Assembly: GCF_933775445.1 (NCBI RefSeq)
Contig: NW_026089466.1
Coordinates: 124,001 to 188,000, forward strand
Direction of reading: 5' to 3'
Origin: Argentina anserina
Lineage: Eukaryota; Streptophyta; Magnoliopsida; Rosales; Rosaceae
Length of the DNA: 64,000 nt
Shown: piece by piece, positions 10,312 through 24,100 of the stretch
Layout: each line of letters opens with the position of its first letter
Position numbering within the stretch: position 1 is the first letter of the stretch
Program-made: the position numbers and the translations under genes
Notes under the pieces: model-generated
What the model was told of the DNA's origin: nothing
The model's database searches: none
What the model saw: the letters and a program-made list of their open reading frames with translations, nothing else

Positions 10312-12825
10312 TAGAAAGATACTCAGTTTGAAAGAAACACACGCCCACACTGGAAACACTCTAAAGTTCAAGAAAAACTCGCATCGAAAGCCGTTCAGAA
10401 AGATACTCAAACGAGGATTCAAAAGATACTCAAATTGCAATAGTAAACATACTCAAACGATAGAAAGATACTCAGTTTGAAAAAAACACACGCCCACACT
10501 GGAAACACTCTAAAATTCAATAGAAACTCGCATCAGAAAGGCTTACAGAATGATACTCAAACGAGAATTGAAAAGATACTCAAAGTGCAATAGTAAACAT
10601 ACTCAAACGATAGAAAGATACTCAGTTTGAAAGAAACACACGCCCACACTGGAAACACTCTAAAATTCAATAGAAACTCGCATCAGAAAGGCTTACAGAA
10701 TGATACTCAAACGAGAATTGAAAAGATACTCAAAGTGCAATAGTAAACATACTCAAACGATAGAAAGATACTCAGTTTGAAAGAAACACACGCCCACACT
10801 GGAAACACTCTAAAATTCAAGAAAAACTCGCATCGAAAGCCGTTCAGAAAGATACTCAAACGAGGATTCAAAAGATACTCAAATTGCAATAGTAAACATA
10901 CTCAAACGATAGAAAGATACTCAGTTTGAAAGAAACACACGCCCACACTGGAAACACTCTCAAATTCAAGAAAAACTCGCATCGAAAGCCGTTCAGAAAG
11001 ATACTCAAACGAGGATTCAAAAGATTCTCAAATTGCAATAGTAAACATATCAAACGATAGAAAGATACTCAGTTTGAAAGAAACACACGCCCACACTGGA
11101 AACACTCTCAAATTCAAGAGAAACTCGCATCAGAAAGCCTTACAGAAACATACTCAAACGAGAATTGAAAAGATACTCAAAGTGCAATAGTAAACATACT
11201 CAAACGATAGAAAGATACTCAGTTTGAAAGAAACACACGCCCACACTGGAAACACTCTAAAATTCAATAGAAACTCGCATCAGAAAGGCTTACAGAATGA
11301 TACTCAAACGAGAATTGAAAAGATACTCAAAGTGCAATAGTAAACATACTCAAACGATAGAAAGATACTCAGTTTGAAAGAAACACACGCCCACACTGGA
11401 AACACTCTAAAATTCAAGAAAAACTCGCATCGAAAGCCGTTCAGAAAGATACTCAAATTGCAATAGTAAACATACTCAAACGATAGAAAGATACTCAGTT
11501 TGAAAGAAACACACGCCCACACTGGAAACACTCTAAAATTCAAGAAAAACTCGCATCGAAAGCCGTTCAGAAAGATACTCAAACGAGGATTCAAAAGATA
11601 CTCAAATTGCAATAGTAAACATACTCAAACGATAGAAAGATACTCAGTTTGAAAGAAACACACGCCCACACTGGAAACACTCTAAAGTTCAAGAAAAACT
11701 CGCATCGAAAGCCGTTCAGAAAGATACTCAAACGAGGATTCAAAAGATACTCAAATTGCAATAGTAAACATACTCAAACGATAGAAAGATACTCAGTTTG
11801 AAAAAAACACACGCCCACACTGGAAACACTCTAAAATTCAATAGAAACTCGCATCAGAAAGGCTTACAGAATGATACTCAAACGAGAATTGAAAAGATAC
11901 TCAAAGTGCAATAGTAAACATACTCAAACGATAGAAAGATACTCAGTTTGAAAGAAACACACGCCCACACTGGAAACACTCTATAATTCAAGAAAAACTC
12001 GCATCGAAAGCCGTTCAGAAATATACTCAAACGAGGATTCAAAAGATACTCAAATTGCAATAGTAAACATACTCAAACGATAGAAAGATACTCAGTTTGA
12101 AAGAAACACACGCCCACACTGGAAACACTCTCAAATTCAAGAAAAACTCACATCGAAAGCCGTTCAGAAAGATACTCAAACGAGGATTCAAAAGATACTC
12201 ATATTGCAATAGTAAACATACTCAAACAATAGAAAGATACTCAGTTTGAAAAAAACACAAGCCCTCACTGGAAACACTCTCAAATTCAAGAAAAACTCGC
12301 ATCGAAAGCCGTTCAGAAAGATACTCAAACGAGAATTGAAAAGATACTCAAATTGCAATAGTAAACATATCAAACGATAGAAAGATACTCAGTTTGAAAG
12401 AAACACACGCCCACACTGGAAACACTCTAAAGTTCAAGAAAAACTCGCATCGAAAGCCGTTCAGAAAGATACTCATACGAGGATTGAAAAGATACTCAAA
12501 GTGCAATAGTAAACATACTCAAACGATAGAAAGATACTCAGTTTGAAAGAAACACACGCCCACACTGGAAACACTCTCAAATTCAAGAAAAACTCGCATC
12601 AGAAAGGCTTACAGAATGATACTCAAACGAGAATTGAAAAGATACTCAAAGTGCAATAGTAAACATACTCAAATGATAGAAAGATACTCAGTTTGAAAGA
12701 AACACACGCCCACACTGGAAACACTCTAAAATTCAAGAAAAACTCGCATCGAAAGCCGTTCAGAAAGATACTCAAACGAGGATTCAAAAGATACTCAAAT
12801 TGCCATAGTAAACATACTCAAACGA
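10312..12825. repeat. Left-domain higher-order unit 2 (17 monomers, 2514 bp)
   Basis: It matches unit 1 but starts with a B monomer where unit 1 has D1, and it carries a 275-bp insertion, equal to one 126-bp short monomer (11358-11483) plus one 149-bp B monomer. After this insertion the two units are offset by 2515 bp (A at 9363 and 11878; E at 9715 and 12230). Confidence 0.75.
11358..11483 (+). repeat. Short 126-bp monomer (subunit deletion), copy 1
   Basis: Monomer starts at 11358 and 11484 are 126 bp apart. The sequence goes straight from 'cagaaagatactcaa' to 'attgcaatag', lacking 23 bp that in type B run from the ATACTCA core of subunit 5 to the base before the core of subunit 6. This is the only short monomer seen in the left domain. 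It also makes the reverse frame longer than in neighbouring monomers, because 126 is a multiple of three. Confidence 0.93.
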
Positions 12826-14917
12826 TAGAAAGATACTCAGTTTGAAAGAAACACACGCCCACACTGGAAACACTCTGAAATTCAAGAGAAACTCGCATCA
12901 GAAAACCTTACAGAAACATAGTCAAACGAGAATTGAAAAGATACTCAAAGTGCAATAGTAAACATACTCAAACGATAGAAAGATACTCAGTTTGAAAGAA
13001 ACACACGCCCACACTGGAAACACTCTAAAATTCAATAGAAACTCGCATCAGAAAGGCTTACAGAATGATACTCAAACGAGAATTGAAAAGATACTCAAAG
13101 TGCAATAGTAAACATACTCAAACTATAGAAAGATACTCAGTTTGAAAGAAACACACGCCCACACTGGAAACACTCTAAAATTCAATAGAAACTCGCATCA
13201 GAAAGGCTTACAGAATGATACTCAAACGAGAGTTGAAAAGATACTCAAAGTGCAATAGTAAACATACTCAAACGATAGAAAGATACTCAGTTTGAAAGAA
13301 ACACACGCCCACACTGGAAACACTCTAAAATTCAAGAAAAACTCGCATCGAAAGCCGTTCAGAAAGATACTCAAACGAGGATTCAAAAGATACTCAAATT
13401 GCAATAGTAAACATACTCAAACGATAGAAAGATACTCAGTTTGAAAGAAACACACGCCCACACTGGAAACACTCTCAAATTCAAGAAAAACTCGCATCGA
13501 AAGCCGTTCAGAAAGATACTCAAACGAGGATTCAAAAGATTCTCAAATTGCAATAGTAAACATATCAAACGATAGAAAGATACTCTGTTTGAAAGAAACA
13601 CACGCCCACACTGGAAACACTCTCAAATTCAAGAGAAACTCGCATCAGAAAGCCTTACAGAAACATACTCAAACGAGAATTGAAAAGATACTCAAAGTGC
13701 AATAGTAAACATACTCAAACGATAGAAAGATACTCAGTTTGAAAGAAACACACGCCCACACTGGAAACACTCTAAAATTCAATAGAAACTCGCATCAGAA
13801 AGGCTTACAGAATGATACTCAAACGAGAATTGAAAAGATACTCAAAGTGCAATAGTAAACATACTCAAACGATAGAAATATACTCAGTTTGAAAGAAACA
13901 CACGCCCACACTGGAAACACTCTCAAATTCAAGAAAAACTCGCATCGAAAGCCGTTCAGAAAGATACTCAAACGAGGATTCAAAAGATACTCAAATTGCA
14001 ATAGTAAACATACTCAAACGATAGAAAGATACTCAGTTTGAAAGAAACACACGCCCACACTGGAAACACTCTAAAATTCAATAGAAACTCGCATCAGAAA
14101 GGCTTATAGAATGATACTCAAACGAGAATTGAAAAGATACTCAAAGTGCAATAGTAAACATACTCAAACGATAGAAAGATACTCAGTTTGAAAGAAACAC
14201 ATGCCCACACTGGAAACACTCTATAATTCAAGAAAAACTCGCATCGAAAGCCGTTCAGAAATATACTCAAACGAGGATTCAAAAGATACTCAAATTGCAA
14301 TAGTAAACATACTCAAACGATAGAAAGATACTCAGTTTGAAAGAAACACACGCCCACACTGGAAACACTCTCAAATTCAAGAAAAACTCGCATCGAAAGC
14401 CGTTCAGAAAGATACTCAAACGAGGATTCAAAAGATACTCATATTGCAATAGTAAACATACTCAAACGATAGAAAGATACTCAGTTTGAAAGAAACACAC
14501 GCCCACACTGGAAACACTCTCAAATTCAAGAAAAACTCGCATCGAAAGCCGTTCAGAAAGATACTCATACGAGGATTGAAAAGATACTCAAAGTGCAATA
14601 GTAAACATACTCAAACGATAGAAAGATACTCAGTTTGAAAGAAACACACGCCCACACTGGAAACACTCTCAAATTCAAGAAAAACTCGCATCAGAAAGGC
14701 TTACAGAATGATACTCAAACGAGAATTGAAAAGATACTCAAAGTGCAATAGTAAACATACTCAAATGATGGCAAGATACTCAGTTTGAAAGAAACACACG
14801 CCCACACTGGAAACACTCTAAAATTCAAGAAAAACTCGCATCGAAAGCCGTTCAGAAAGATACTCAAACGAGGATTCAAAAGATTCTCAAATTGCCATAG
14901 TAAACATACTCAAACGA
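12826..14917. repeat. Left-domain higher-order unit 3 (14 monomers, 2092 bp)
   Basis: It starts with D1. Private markers repeat at exactly 2092 bp in units 3, 4 and 5: 'aaactatag' (about 13121, 15213 and 17305), 'atactctgtttg' (about 13581, 15673 and 17765) and 'gagagttgaaaag' (about 13228, 15320 and 17412). The marker 'gatggcaag' is near 14770. Confidence 0.88.
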
Positions 14918-17009
14918 TAGAAAGATACTCAGTTTGAAAGAAACACACGCCCACACTGGAAACACTCTGAAATTCAAGAGAAACTCGCATCAGAAAACCT
15001 TACAGAAACATAGTCAAACGAGAATTGAAAAGATACTCAAAGTGCAATAGTAAACATACTCAAACGATAGAAAGATACTCAGTTTGAAAGAAACACACGC
15101 CCACACTGGAAACACTCTAAAATTCAATAGAAACTCGCATCAGAAAGGCTTACAGAATGATACTCAAACGAGAATTGAAAAGATACTCAAAGTGCAATAG
15201 TAAACATACTCAAACTATAGAAAGATACTCAGTTTGAAAGAAACACACGCCCACACTGGAAACACTCTAAAATTCAATAGAAACTCGCATCAGAAAGGCT
15301 TACAGAATGATACTCAAACGAGAGTTGAAAAGATACTCAAAGTGCAATAGTAAACATACTCAAACGATAGAAAGATACTCAGTTTGAAAGAAACACACGC
15401 CCACACTGGAAACACTCTAAAATTCAAGAAAAACTCGCATCGAAAGCCGTTCAGAAAGATACTCAAACGAGGATTCAAAAGATACTCAAATTGCAATAGT
15501 AAACATACTCAAACGATAGAAAGATACTCAGTTTGAAAGAAACACACGCCCACACTGGAAACACTCTCAAATTCAAGAAAAACTCGCATCGAAAGCCGTT
15601 CAGAAAGATACTCAAACGAGGATTCAAAAGATTCTCAAATTGCAATAGTAAACATATCAAACGATAGAAAGATACTCTGTTTGAAAGAAACACACGCCCA
15701 CACTGGAAACACTCTCAAATTCAAGAGAAACTCGCATCAGAAAGCCTTACAGAAACATACTCAAACGAGAATTGAAAAGATACTCAAAGTGCAATAGTAA
15801 ACATACTCAAACGATAGAAAGATACTCAGTTTGAAAGAAACACACGCCCACACTGGAAACACTCTAAAATTCAATAGAAACTCGCATCAGAAAGGCTTAC
15901 AGAATGATACTCAAACGAGAATTGAAAAGATACTCAAAGTGCAATAGTAAACATACTCAAACGATAGAAATATACTCAGTTTGAAAGAAACACACGCCCA
16001 CACTGGAAACACTCTAAAATTCAAGAAAAACTCGCATCGAAAGCCGTTCAGAAAGATACTCAAACGAGGATTCAAAAGATACTCAAATTGCAATAGTAAA
16101 CATACTCAAACGATAGAAAGATACTCAGTTTGAAAGAAACACACGCCCACACTGGAAACACTCTAAAATTCAATAGAAACTCGCATCAGAAAGGCTTATA
16201 GAATGATACTCAAACGAGAATTGAAAAGATACTCAAACTGCAATAGTAAACATACTCAAACGATAGAAAGATACTCAGTTTGAAAGAAACACATGCCCAC
16301 ACTGGAAACACTCTATAATTCAAGAAAAACTCGCATCGAAAGCCGTTCAGAAATATACTCAAACGAGGATTCAAAAGATACTCAAATTGCAATAGTAAAC
16401 ATACTCAAACGATAGAAAGATACTCAGTTTGAAAGAAACACACGCCCACACTGGAAACACTCTCAAATTCAAGAAAAACTCGCATCGAAAGCCGTTCAGA
16501 AAGATACTCAAACGAGGATTCAAAAGATACTCATATTGCAATAGTAAACATACTCAAACGATAGAAAGATACTCAGTTTGAAAGAAACACACGCCCACAC
16601 TGGAAACACTCTCAAATTCAAGAAAAACTCGCATCGAAAGCCGTTCAGAAAGATACTCATACGAGGATTGAAAAGATACTCAAAGTGCAATAGTAAACAT
16701 ACTCAAACGATAGAAAGATACTCAGTTTGAAAGAAACACACGCCCACACTGGAAACACTCTCAAATTCAAGAAAAACTCGCATCAGAAAGGCTTACAGAA
16801 TGATACTCAAACGAGAATTGAAAAGATACTCAAAGTGCAATAGTAAACATACTCAAATGATGGCAAGATACTCAGTTTGAAAGAAACACACGCCCACACT
16901 GGAAACACTCTAAAATTCAAGAAAAACTCGCATCGAAAGCCGTTCAGAAAGATACTCAAACGAGGATTCAAAAGATACTCAAATTGCCATAGTAAACATA
17001 CTCAAACGA
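14918..17009. repeat. Left-domain higher-order unit 4 (14 monomers, 2092 bp)
   Basis: It is co-linear with unit 3 at a constant offset of 2092 bp and shares all its private markers. Differences are scattered single bases, for example 'ctctaaaattc' near 16015 against 'ctctcaaattc' near 13923, and 'actcaaactgcaatag' near 16235. Confidence 0.88.
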
Positions 17010-19249
17010 TAGAAAGATACTCAGTTTGAAAGAAACACACGCCCACACTGGAAACACTCTGAAATTCAAGAGAAACTCGCATCAGAAAACCTTACAGAAA
17101 CATAGTCAAACGAGAATTGAAAAGATACTCAAAGTGCAATAGTAAACATACTCAAACGATAGAAAGATACTCAGTTTGAAAGAAACACACGCCCACACTG
17201 GAAACACTCTAAAATTCAATAGAAACTCGCATCAGAAAGGCTTACAGAATGATACTCAAACGAGAATTGAAAAGATACTCAAAGTGCAATAGTAAACATA
17301 CTCAAACTATAGAAAGATACTCAGTTTGAAAGAAACACACGCCCACACTGGAAACACTCTAAAATTCAATAGAAACTCGCATCAGAAAGGCTTACAGAAT
17401 GATACTCAAACGAGAGTTGAAAAGATACTCAAAGTGCAATAGTAAACATACTCAAACGATAGAAAGATACTCAGTTTGAAAGAAACACACGCCCACACTG
17501 GAAACACTCTAAAATTCAAGAAAAACTCGCATCGAAAGCCGTTCAGAAAGATACTCAAACGAGGATTCAAAAGATACTCAAATTGCAATAGTAAACATAC
17601 TCAAACGATAGAAAGATACTCAGTTTGAAAGAAACACACGCCCACACTGGAAACACTCTCAAATTCAAGAAAAACTCGCATCGAAAGCCGTTCAGAAAGA
17701 TACTCAAACGAGGATTCAAAAGATTCTCAAATTGCAATAGTAAACATATCAAACGATAGAAAGATACTCTGTTTGAAAGAAACACACGCCCACACTGGAA
17801 ACACTCTCAAATTCAAGAGAAACTCGCATCAGAAAGCCTTACAGAAACATACTCAAACGAGAATTGAAAAGATACTCAAAGTGCAATAGTAAACATACTC
17901 AAACGATAGAAAGATACTCAGTTTGAAAGAAACACACGCCCACACTGGAAACACTCTAAAATTCAATAGAAACTCGCATCAGAAAGGCTTACAGAATGAT
18001 ACTCAAACGAGAATTGAAAAGATACTCAAAGTGCAATAGTAAACATACTCAAACGATAGAAATATACTCAGTTTGAAAGAAACACACGCCCACACTGGAA
18101 ACACTCTAAAATTCAAGAAAAACTCGCATCGAAAGCCGTTCAGAAAGATACTCAAACGAGGATTCAAAAGATACTCAAATTGCAATAGTAAACATACTCA
18201 AACGATAGAAAGATACTCAGTTTGAAAGAAACACACGCCCACACTGGAAACACTCTAAAATTCAATAGAAACTCGCATCAGAAAGGCTTATAGAATGATA
18301 CTCAAACGAGAATTGAAAAGATACTCAAAGTGCAATAGTAAACATACTCAAACGATAGAAAGATACTCAGTTTGAAAGAAACACATGCCCACACTGGAAA
18401 CACTCTATAATTCAAGAAAAACTCGCATCGAAAGCCGTTCAGAAATATACTCAAACGAGGATTCAAAAGATACTCAAATTGCAATAGTAAACATACTCAA
18501 ACGATAGAAAGATACTCAGTTTGAAAGAAACACACGCCCACACTGGAAACACTCTCAAATTCAAGAAAAACTCGCATCGAAAGCCGTTCAGAAAGATACT
18601 CAAACGAGGATTCAAAAGATACTCATATTGCAATAGTAAACATACTCAAACAATAGAAAGATACTCAGTTTGAAAAAAACACAAGCCCTCACTGGAAACA
18701 CTCTCAAATTCAAGAAAAACTCGCATCGAAAGCCGTTCAGAAAGATACTCAAACGAGAATTGAAAAGATACTCAAATTGCAATAGTAAACATATCAAACG
18801 ATAGAAAGATACTCAGTTTGAAAGAAACACACGCCCACACTGGAAACACTCTCAAATTCAAGAAAAACTCGCATCGAAAGCCGTTCAGAAAGATACTCAT
18901 ACGAGGATTGAAAAGATACTCAAAGTGCAATAGTAAACATACTCAAACGATAGAAAGATACTCAGTTTGAAAGAAACACACGCCCACACTGGAAACACTC
19001 TCAAATTCAAGAAAAACTCGCATCAGAAAGGCTTACAGAATGATACTCAAACGAGAATTGAAAAGATACTCAAAGTGCAATAGTAAACATACTCAAATGA
19101 TGGCAAGATACTCAGTTTGAAAGAAACACACGCCCACACTGGAAACACTCTAAAATTCAAGAAAAACTCGCATCGAAAGCCGTTCAGAAAGATACTCAAA
19201 CGAGGATTCAAAAGATACTCAAATTGCCATAGTAAACATACTCAAACGA
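17010..19249. repeat. Left-domain higher-order unit 5 (15 monomers, 2240 bp)
   Basis: This is the same order as units 3 and 4 up to about 18.65 kb, then one extra monomer, the type E copy at 18654-18801, making the unit 2240 bp. The 'gatggcaag' marker lies near 19102, which is 2240 bp after its partner near 16862. The extra monomer is whole, so the unit changed by an integer number of monomers. Confidence 0.85.
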
Positions 19250-21192
19250 TAGAAAGATACTCAGTTTGAAAGAAACACACGCCCACACTGGAAACACTCT
19301 GAAATTCAAGAGAAACTCGCATCAGAAAACCTTACAGAAACATAGTCAAACGAGAATTGAAAAGATACTCAAAGTGCAATAGTAAACATACTCAAACGAT
19401 AGAAAGATACTCAGTTTGAAAGAAACACACGCCCACACTGGAAACACTCTAAAATTCAATAGAAACTCGCATCAGAAAGGCTTACAGAATGATACTCAAA
19501 CGAGAATTGAAAAGATACTCAAAGTGCAATAGTAAACATACTCAAACGATAGAAAGATACTCAGTTTGAAAGAAACACACGCCCACACTGGAAACACTCT
19601 AAAATTCAAGAAAAACTCGCATCGAAAGCCGTTCAGAAAGATACTCAAACGAGGATTCAAAAGATACTCAAATTGCAATAGTAAACATACTCAAACGATA
19701 GAAAGATACTCAGTTTGAAAGAAACACACGCCCACACTGGAAACACTCTCAAATTCAAGAAAAACTCGCATCGAAAGCCGTTCAGAAAGATACTCAAACG
19801 AGGATTCAAAAGATTCTCAAATTGCAATAGTAAACATATCAAACGATAGAAAGATACTCAGTTTGAAAGAAACACACGCCCACACTGGAAACACTCTCAA
19901 ATTCAAGAGAAACTCGCATCAGAAAGCCTTACAGAAACATACTCAAACGAGAATTGAAAAGATACTCAAAGTGCAATAGTAAACATACTCAAACGATAGA
20001 AAGATACTCAGTTTGAAAGAAACACACGCCCACACTGGAAACACTCTAAAATTCAATAGAAACTCGCATCAGAAAGGCTTACAGAATGATACTCAAACGA
20101 GAATTGAAAAGATACTCAAAGTGCAATAGTAAACATACTCAAACGATAGAAAGATACTCAGTTTGAAAGAAACACACGCCCACACTGGAAACACTCTAAA
20201 ATTCAAGAAAAACTCGCATCGAAAGCCGTTCAGAAAGATACTCAAACGAGGATTCAAAAGATACTCAAATTGCAATAGTAAACATACTCAAACGATAGAA
20301 AGATACTCAGTTTGAAAGAAACACACGCCCACACTGGAAACACTCTGAAATTCAAGAGAAACTCGCATCAGAAAACCTTACAGAAACATAGTCAAACGAG
20401 AATTGAAAAGATACTCAAAGTGCAATAGTAAACATACTCAAACGATAGAAAGATACTCAGTTTGAAAGAAACACACGCCCACACTGGAAACACTCTAAAA
20501 TTCAATAGAAACTCGCATCAGAAAGGCTTACAGAATGATACTCAAACGAGAATTGAAAAGATACTCAAAGTGCAATAGTAAACATACTCAAACGATAGAA
20601 AGATACTCAGTTTGAAAGAAACACACGCCCACACTGGAAACACTCTAAAATTCAATAGAAACTCGCATCAGAAAGGCTTACAGAATGATACTCAAACGAG
20701 AATTGAAAAGATACTCAAAGTGCAATAGTAAACATACTCAAACGATAGAAAGATACTCAGTTTGAAAGAAACACACGCCCACACTGGAAACACTCTCAAA
20801 TTCAAGAAAAACTCGCATCGAAAGCCGTTCAGAAAGATACTCAAACGAGGATTCAAAAGATACTCAAATTGCAATAGTAAACATACTCAAACGATAGAAA
20901 GATACTCAGTTTGAAAGAAACACACGCCCACACTGGAAACACTCTAAAATTCAAGAAAAACTCGCATCGAAAGCCGTTCAGAAAGATACTCAAACGAGGA
21001 TTCAAAAGATTCTCAAATTGCAATAGTAAACATATCAAACGATAGAAAGATACTCAGTTTGAAAGAAACACACGCCCACACTGGAAACACTCTCAAATTC
21101 AAGAGAAACTCGCATTAGAAAGCCTTACAGAAACATACTCTAACGAGAATTGAAAAGATACTCAAATTGCAATAGTAAACATACTCAAACGA
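19250..21192. repeat. Partial left-domain higher-order unit
   Basis: It starts with D1 at 19250 and continues the order of units 3-5, but lacks one A monomer and the 'aaactatag' marker. A second D1 lies at 20296, seven monomers on, followed by two A monomers. It ends at the D1 at 21193, where the order changes to the nested duplications of the next region. Confidence 0.65.
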
Positions 21193-24100
21193 TAGAAAGA
21201 TACTCAGTTTGAAAGAAACACACGCCCACACTGGAAACACTCTGAAATTCAAGAGAAACTCGCATCAGAAAACCTTACAGAAACATAGTCAAACGAGAAT
21301 TGAAAAGATACTCAAAGTGCAATAGTAAACATACTCAAACGATAGAAAGATACTCAGTTTGAAAGAAACACACGCCCACACTGGAAACACTCTCAAATTC
21401 AAGAAAAACTCGCATCGAAAGCCGTTCAGAAAGATACTCAAACGAGGATTCAAAAGATTCTCAAATTGCAATAGTAAACATATCAAACGATAGAAAGATA
21501 CTCAGTTTGAAAGAAACACACGCCCACACTGGAAACACTCTGAAATTCAAGAGAAACTCACATCAGAAAGGCTTACAGAATGATACTCAAACGAGAATTG
21601 AAAAGATACTCAAAGTGCAATAGTAAACATACTCAAACGATAGAAAGATACTCAGTTTGAAAGAAACACACGCCCACACTGGAAACACTCTCAAATTCAA
21701 GAAAAACTCGCATCGAAAGCCGTTCAGAAAGATACTCAAACGAGAATTGAAAAGGTACTCAAATTGCAATAGTAAACATACTCAAACGATAGAAAGATAC
21801 TCAGTTTGAAAGAAACACACGCCCACACTGGAAACACTCTCAAATTCAAGAAAAACTCGCATCGAAAGCCGTTCAGAAAGATACTCAAACGAGAATTGAA
21901 AATGTACTCAAATTGCAATAGTAAACATACTCAAACGATAGAAAGATACTCAGTTTGAAAGAAACACACGCCCACACTGGAAACACTCTCAAATTCAAGA
22001 AAAACTCGCATCGAAAGCCGTTCAGGAAGATACTCAAACGAGAATTGAAAAGATACTCAAATTGCAATAGTAAACATACTCAAACGATAGAAAGACACTC
22101 AGTTTGAAAGAAACACACGCCCACACTGGATACACTCTCAAATTCAAGAAAAACTCGCATCGAAAGCCGTTCAGAAAGATACTCAAACGAGAATTGAAAA
22201 GGTACTCAAATTGCAATAGTAAACATACTCAAACGATAGAAAGATACTCAGTTTGAAAGAAACACACGCCCACACTGGAAACACTCTCAAATTCAAGAAA
22301 AACTCGCATCGAAAGCCGTTCAGAAAGATACTCAAACGAGAATTGAAAAGATACTCAAAGTGCAATAGTAAACATACTCAAACGATAGAAAGATACTCAG
22401 TTTGAAAGAAACACACGCCCACACTGGAAACACTCTCAAATTCAAGAAAAACTCGCATCGAAAACCGTTCAGAAAGATACTCAAATGAGTATTCAAAAGA
22501 TACTCAAAGTGCAATAGTAAACATACTCAAACGATAGAAAGATACTCAGTTTGAAAGAAACACACGCCCACACTGGAAACACTCTAAAATTCAATAGAAA
22601 CTCACATCAGAAAGGCTTACAGAATGATACTCAAACGAGAATTGAAAAGATACTCAAAGTGCAAAAGTAAACATACTCAAACGATAGAAAGATACTCAGT
22701 TTGAAAGAAACACACGCCCACACTGGAAACACTCTAAAATTCAAGAAAAACTCGCATCGAAAGCCGTTCAGAAAGATACTCAAACGAGGATTCAAAAGAT
22801 ACTCAAATTGCAATAGTAAACATACTCAAACGATAGAAAGATACTCAGTTTGAAAGAAACACACGCCCACACTGGAAACACTCTCAAATTCAAGAAAAAC
22901 TCGCATCGAAAGCCGTTCAGAAAGATACTCAAACGAGGATTCAAAAGATTCTCAAATTGCAATAGTAAACATATCAAACGATAGAAAGATACTCAGTTTG
23001 AAAGAAACACACGCCCACACTGGAAACACTCTGAAATTCAAGAGAAACTCGCATCAGAAAGGCTTACAGAATGATACTCAAACGAGAATTGAAAAGATAC
23101 TCAAAGTGCAATAGTAAACATACTCAAACGATAGAAAGATACTCAGTTTGAAAGAAACACACGGCCACACTGGAAACACTCTCAAATTCAAGAAAAACTC
23201 GCATCGAAAGCCGTTCAGAAAGATACTCAAACGAGAATTGAAAAGGTACTCAAATTGCAATAGTAAACATACTCAAACGATAGAAAGATACTCAGTTTGA
23301 AAGAAACACACGCCCACACTGGAAACACTCTCAAATTCAAGAAAAACTCGCATCGAAAGCCGTTCAGAAAGATACTCAAACGAGAATTGAAAATGTACTC
23401 AAATTGCAATAGTAAACATACTCAAACGATAGAAAGATACTCAGTTTGAAAGAAACACACGCCCACACTGGAAACACTCTCAAATTCAAGAAAAACTCGC
23501 ATCGAAAGCCGTTCAGGAAGATACTCAAACGAGAATTGAAAAGATACTCAAATTGCAATAGTAAACATACTCAAACGATAGAAAGACACTCAGTTTGAAA
23601 GAAACACACGCCCACACTGGATACACTCTCAAATTCAAGAAAAACTCGCATCGAAAGCCGTTCAGAAAGATACTCAAACGAGAATTGAAAAGGTACTCAA
23701 ATTGCAATAGTAAACATACTCAAACGATAGAAAGATACTCAGTTTGAAAGAAACACACGCCCACACTGGAAACACTCTCAAATTCAAGAAAAACTCGCAT
23801 CGAAAGCCGTTCAGAAAGATACTCAAACGAGAATTGAAAAGATACTCAAAGTGCAATAGTAAACATACTCAAACGATAGAAAGATACTCAGTTTGAAAGA
23901 AACACACGCCCACACTGGAAACACTCTCAAATTCAAGAAAAACTCGCATCGAAAGCCGTTCAGAAAGATACTCAAACGAGAATTGAAAAGATACTCAAAG
24001 TGCAATAGTAAACATACTCAAACGATAGAAAGATACTCAGTTTGAAAGAAACACACGCCCACACTGGAAACACTCTCAAATTCAAGAAAAACTCGCATCG

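Noticed and set aside
11304..11612. 102-codon minus-strand frames (also at 47015, 50559 and 52929) as a fused or tandem-repeat gene
   Set aside because: They are longer only because a 126-bp monomer (a multiple of three) keeps the frame open for one more unit. The coding reading is not otherwise supported.
13383..13601. 72-codon minus-strand frame, repeated at 15475 and 17567, as a distinct gene
   Set aside because: It is the usual frame extended upstream by the private change 'atactctgtttg', which is carried by three copies of the 2092-bp unit.
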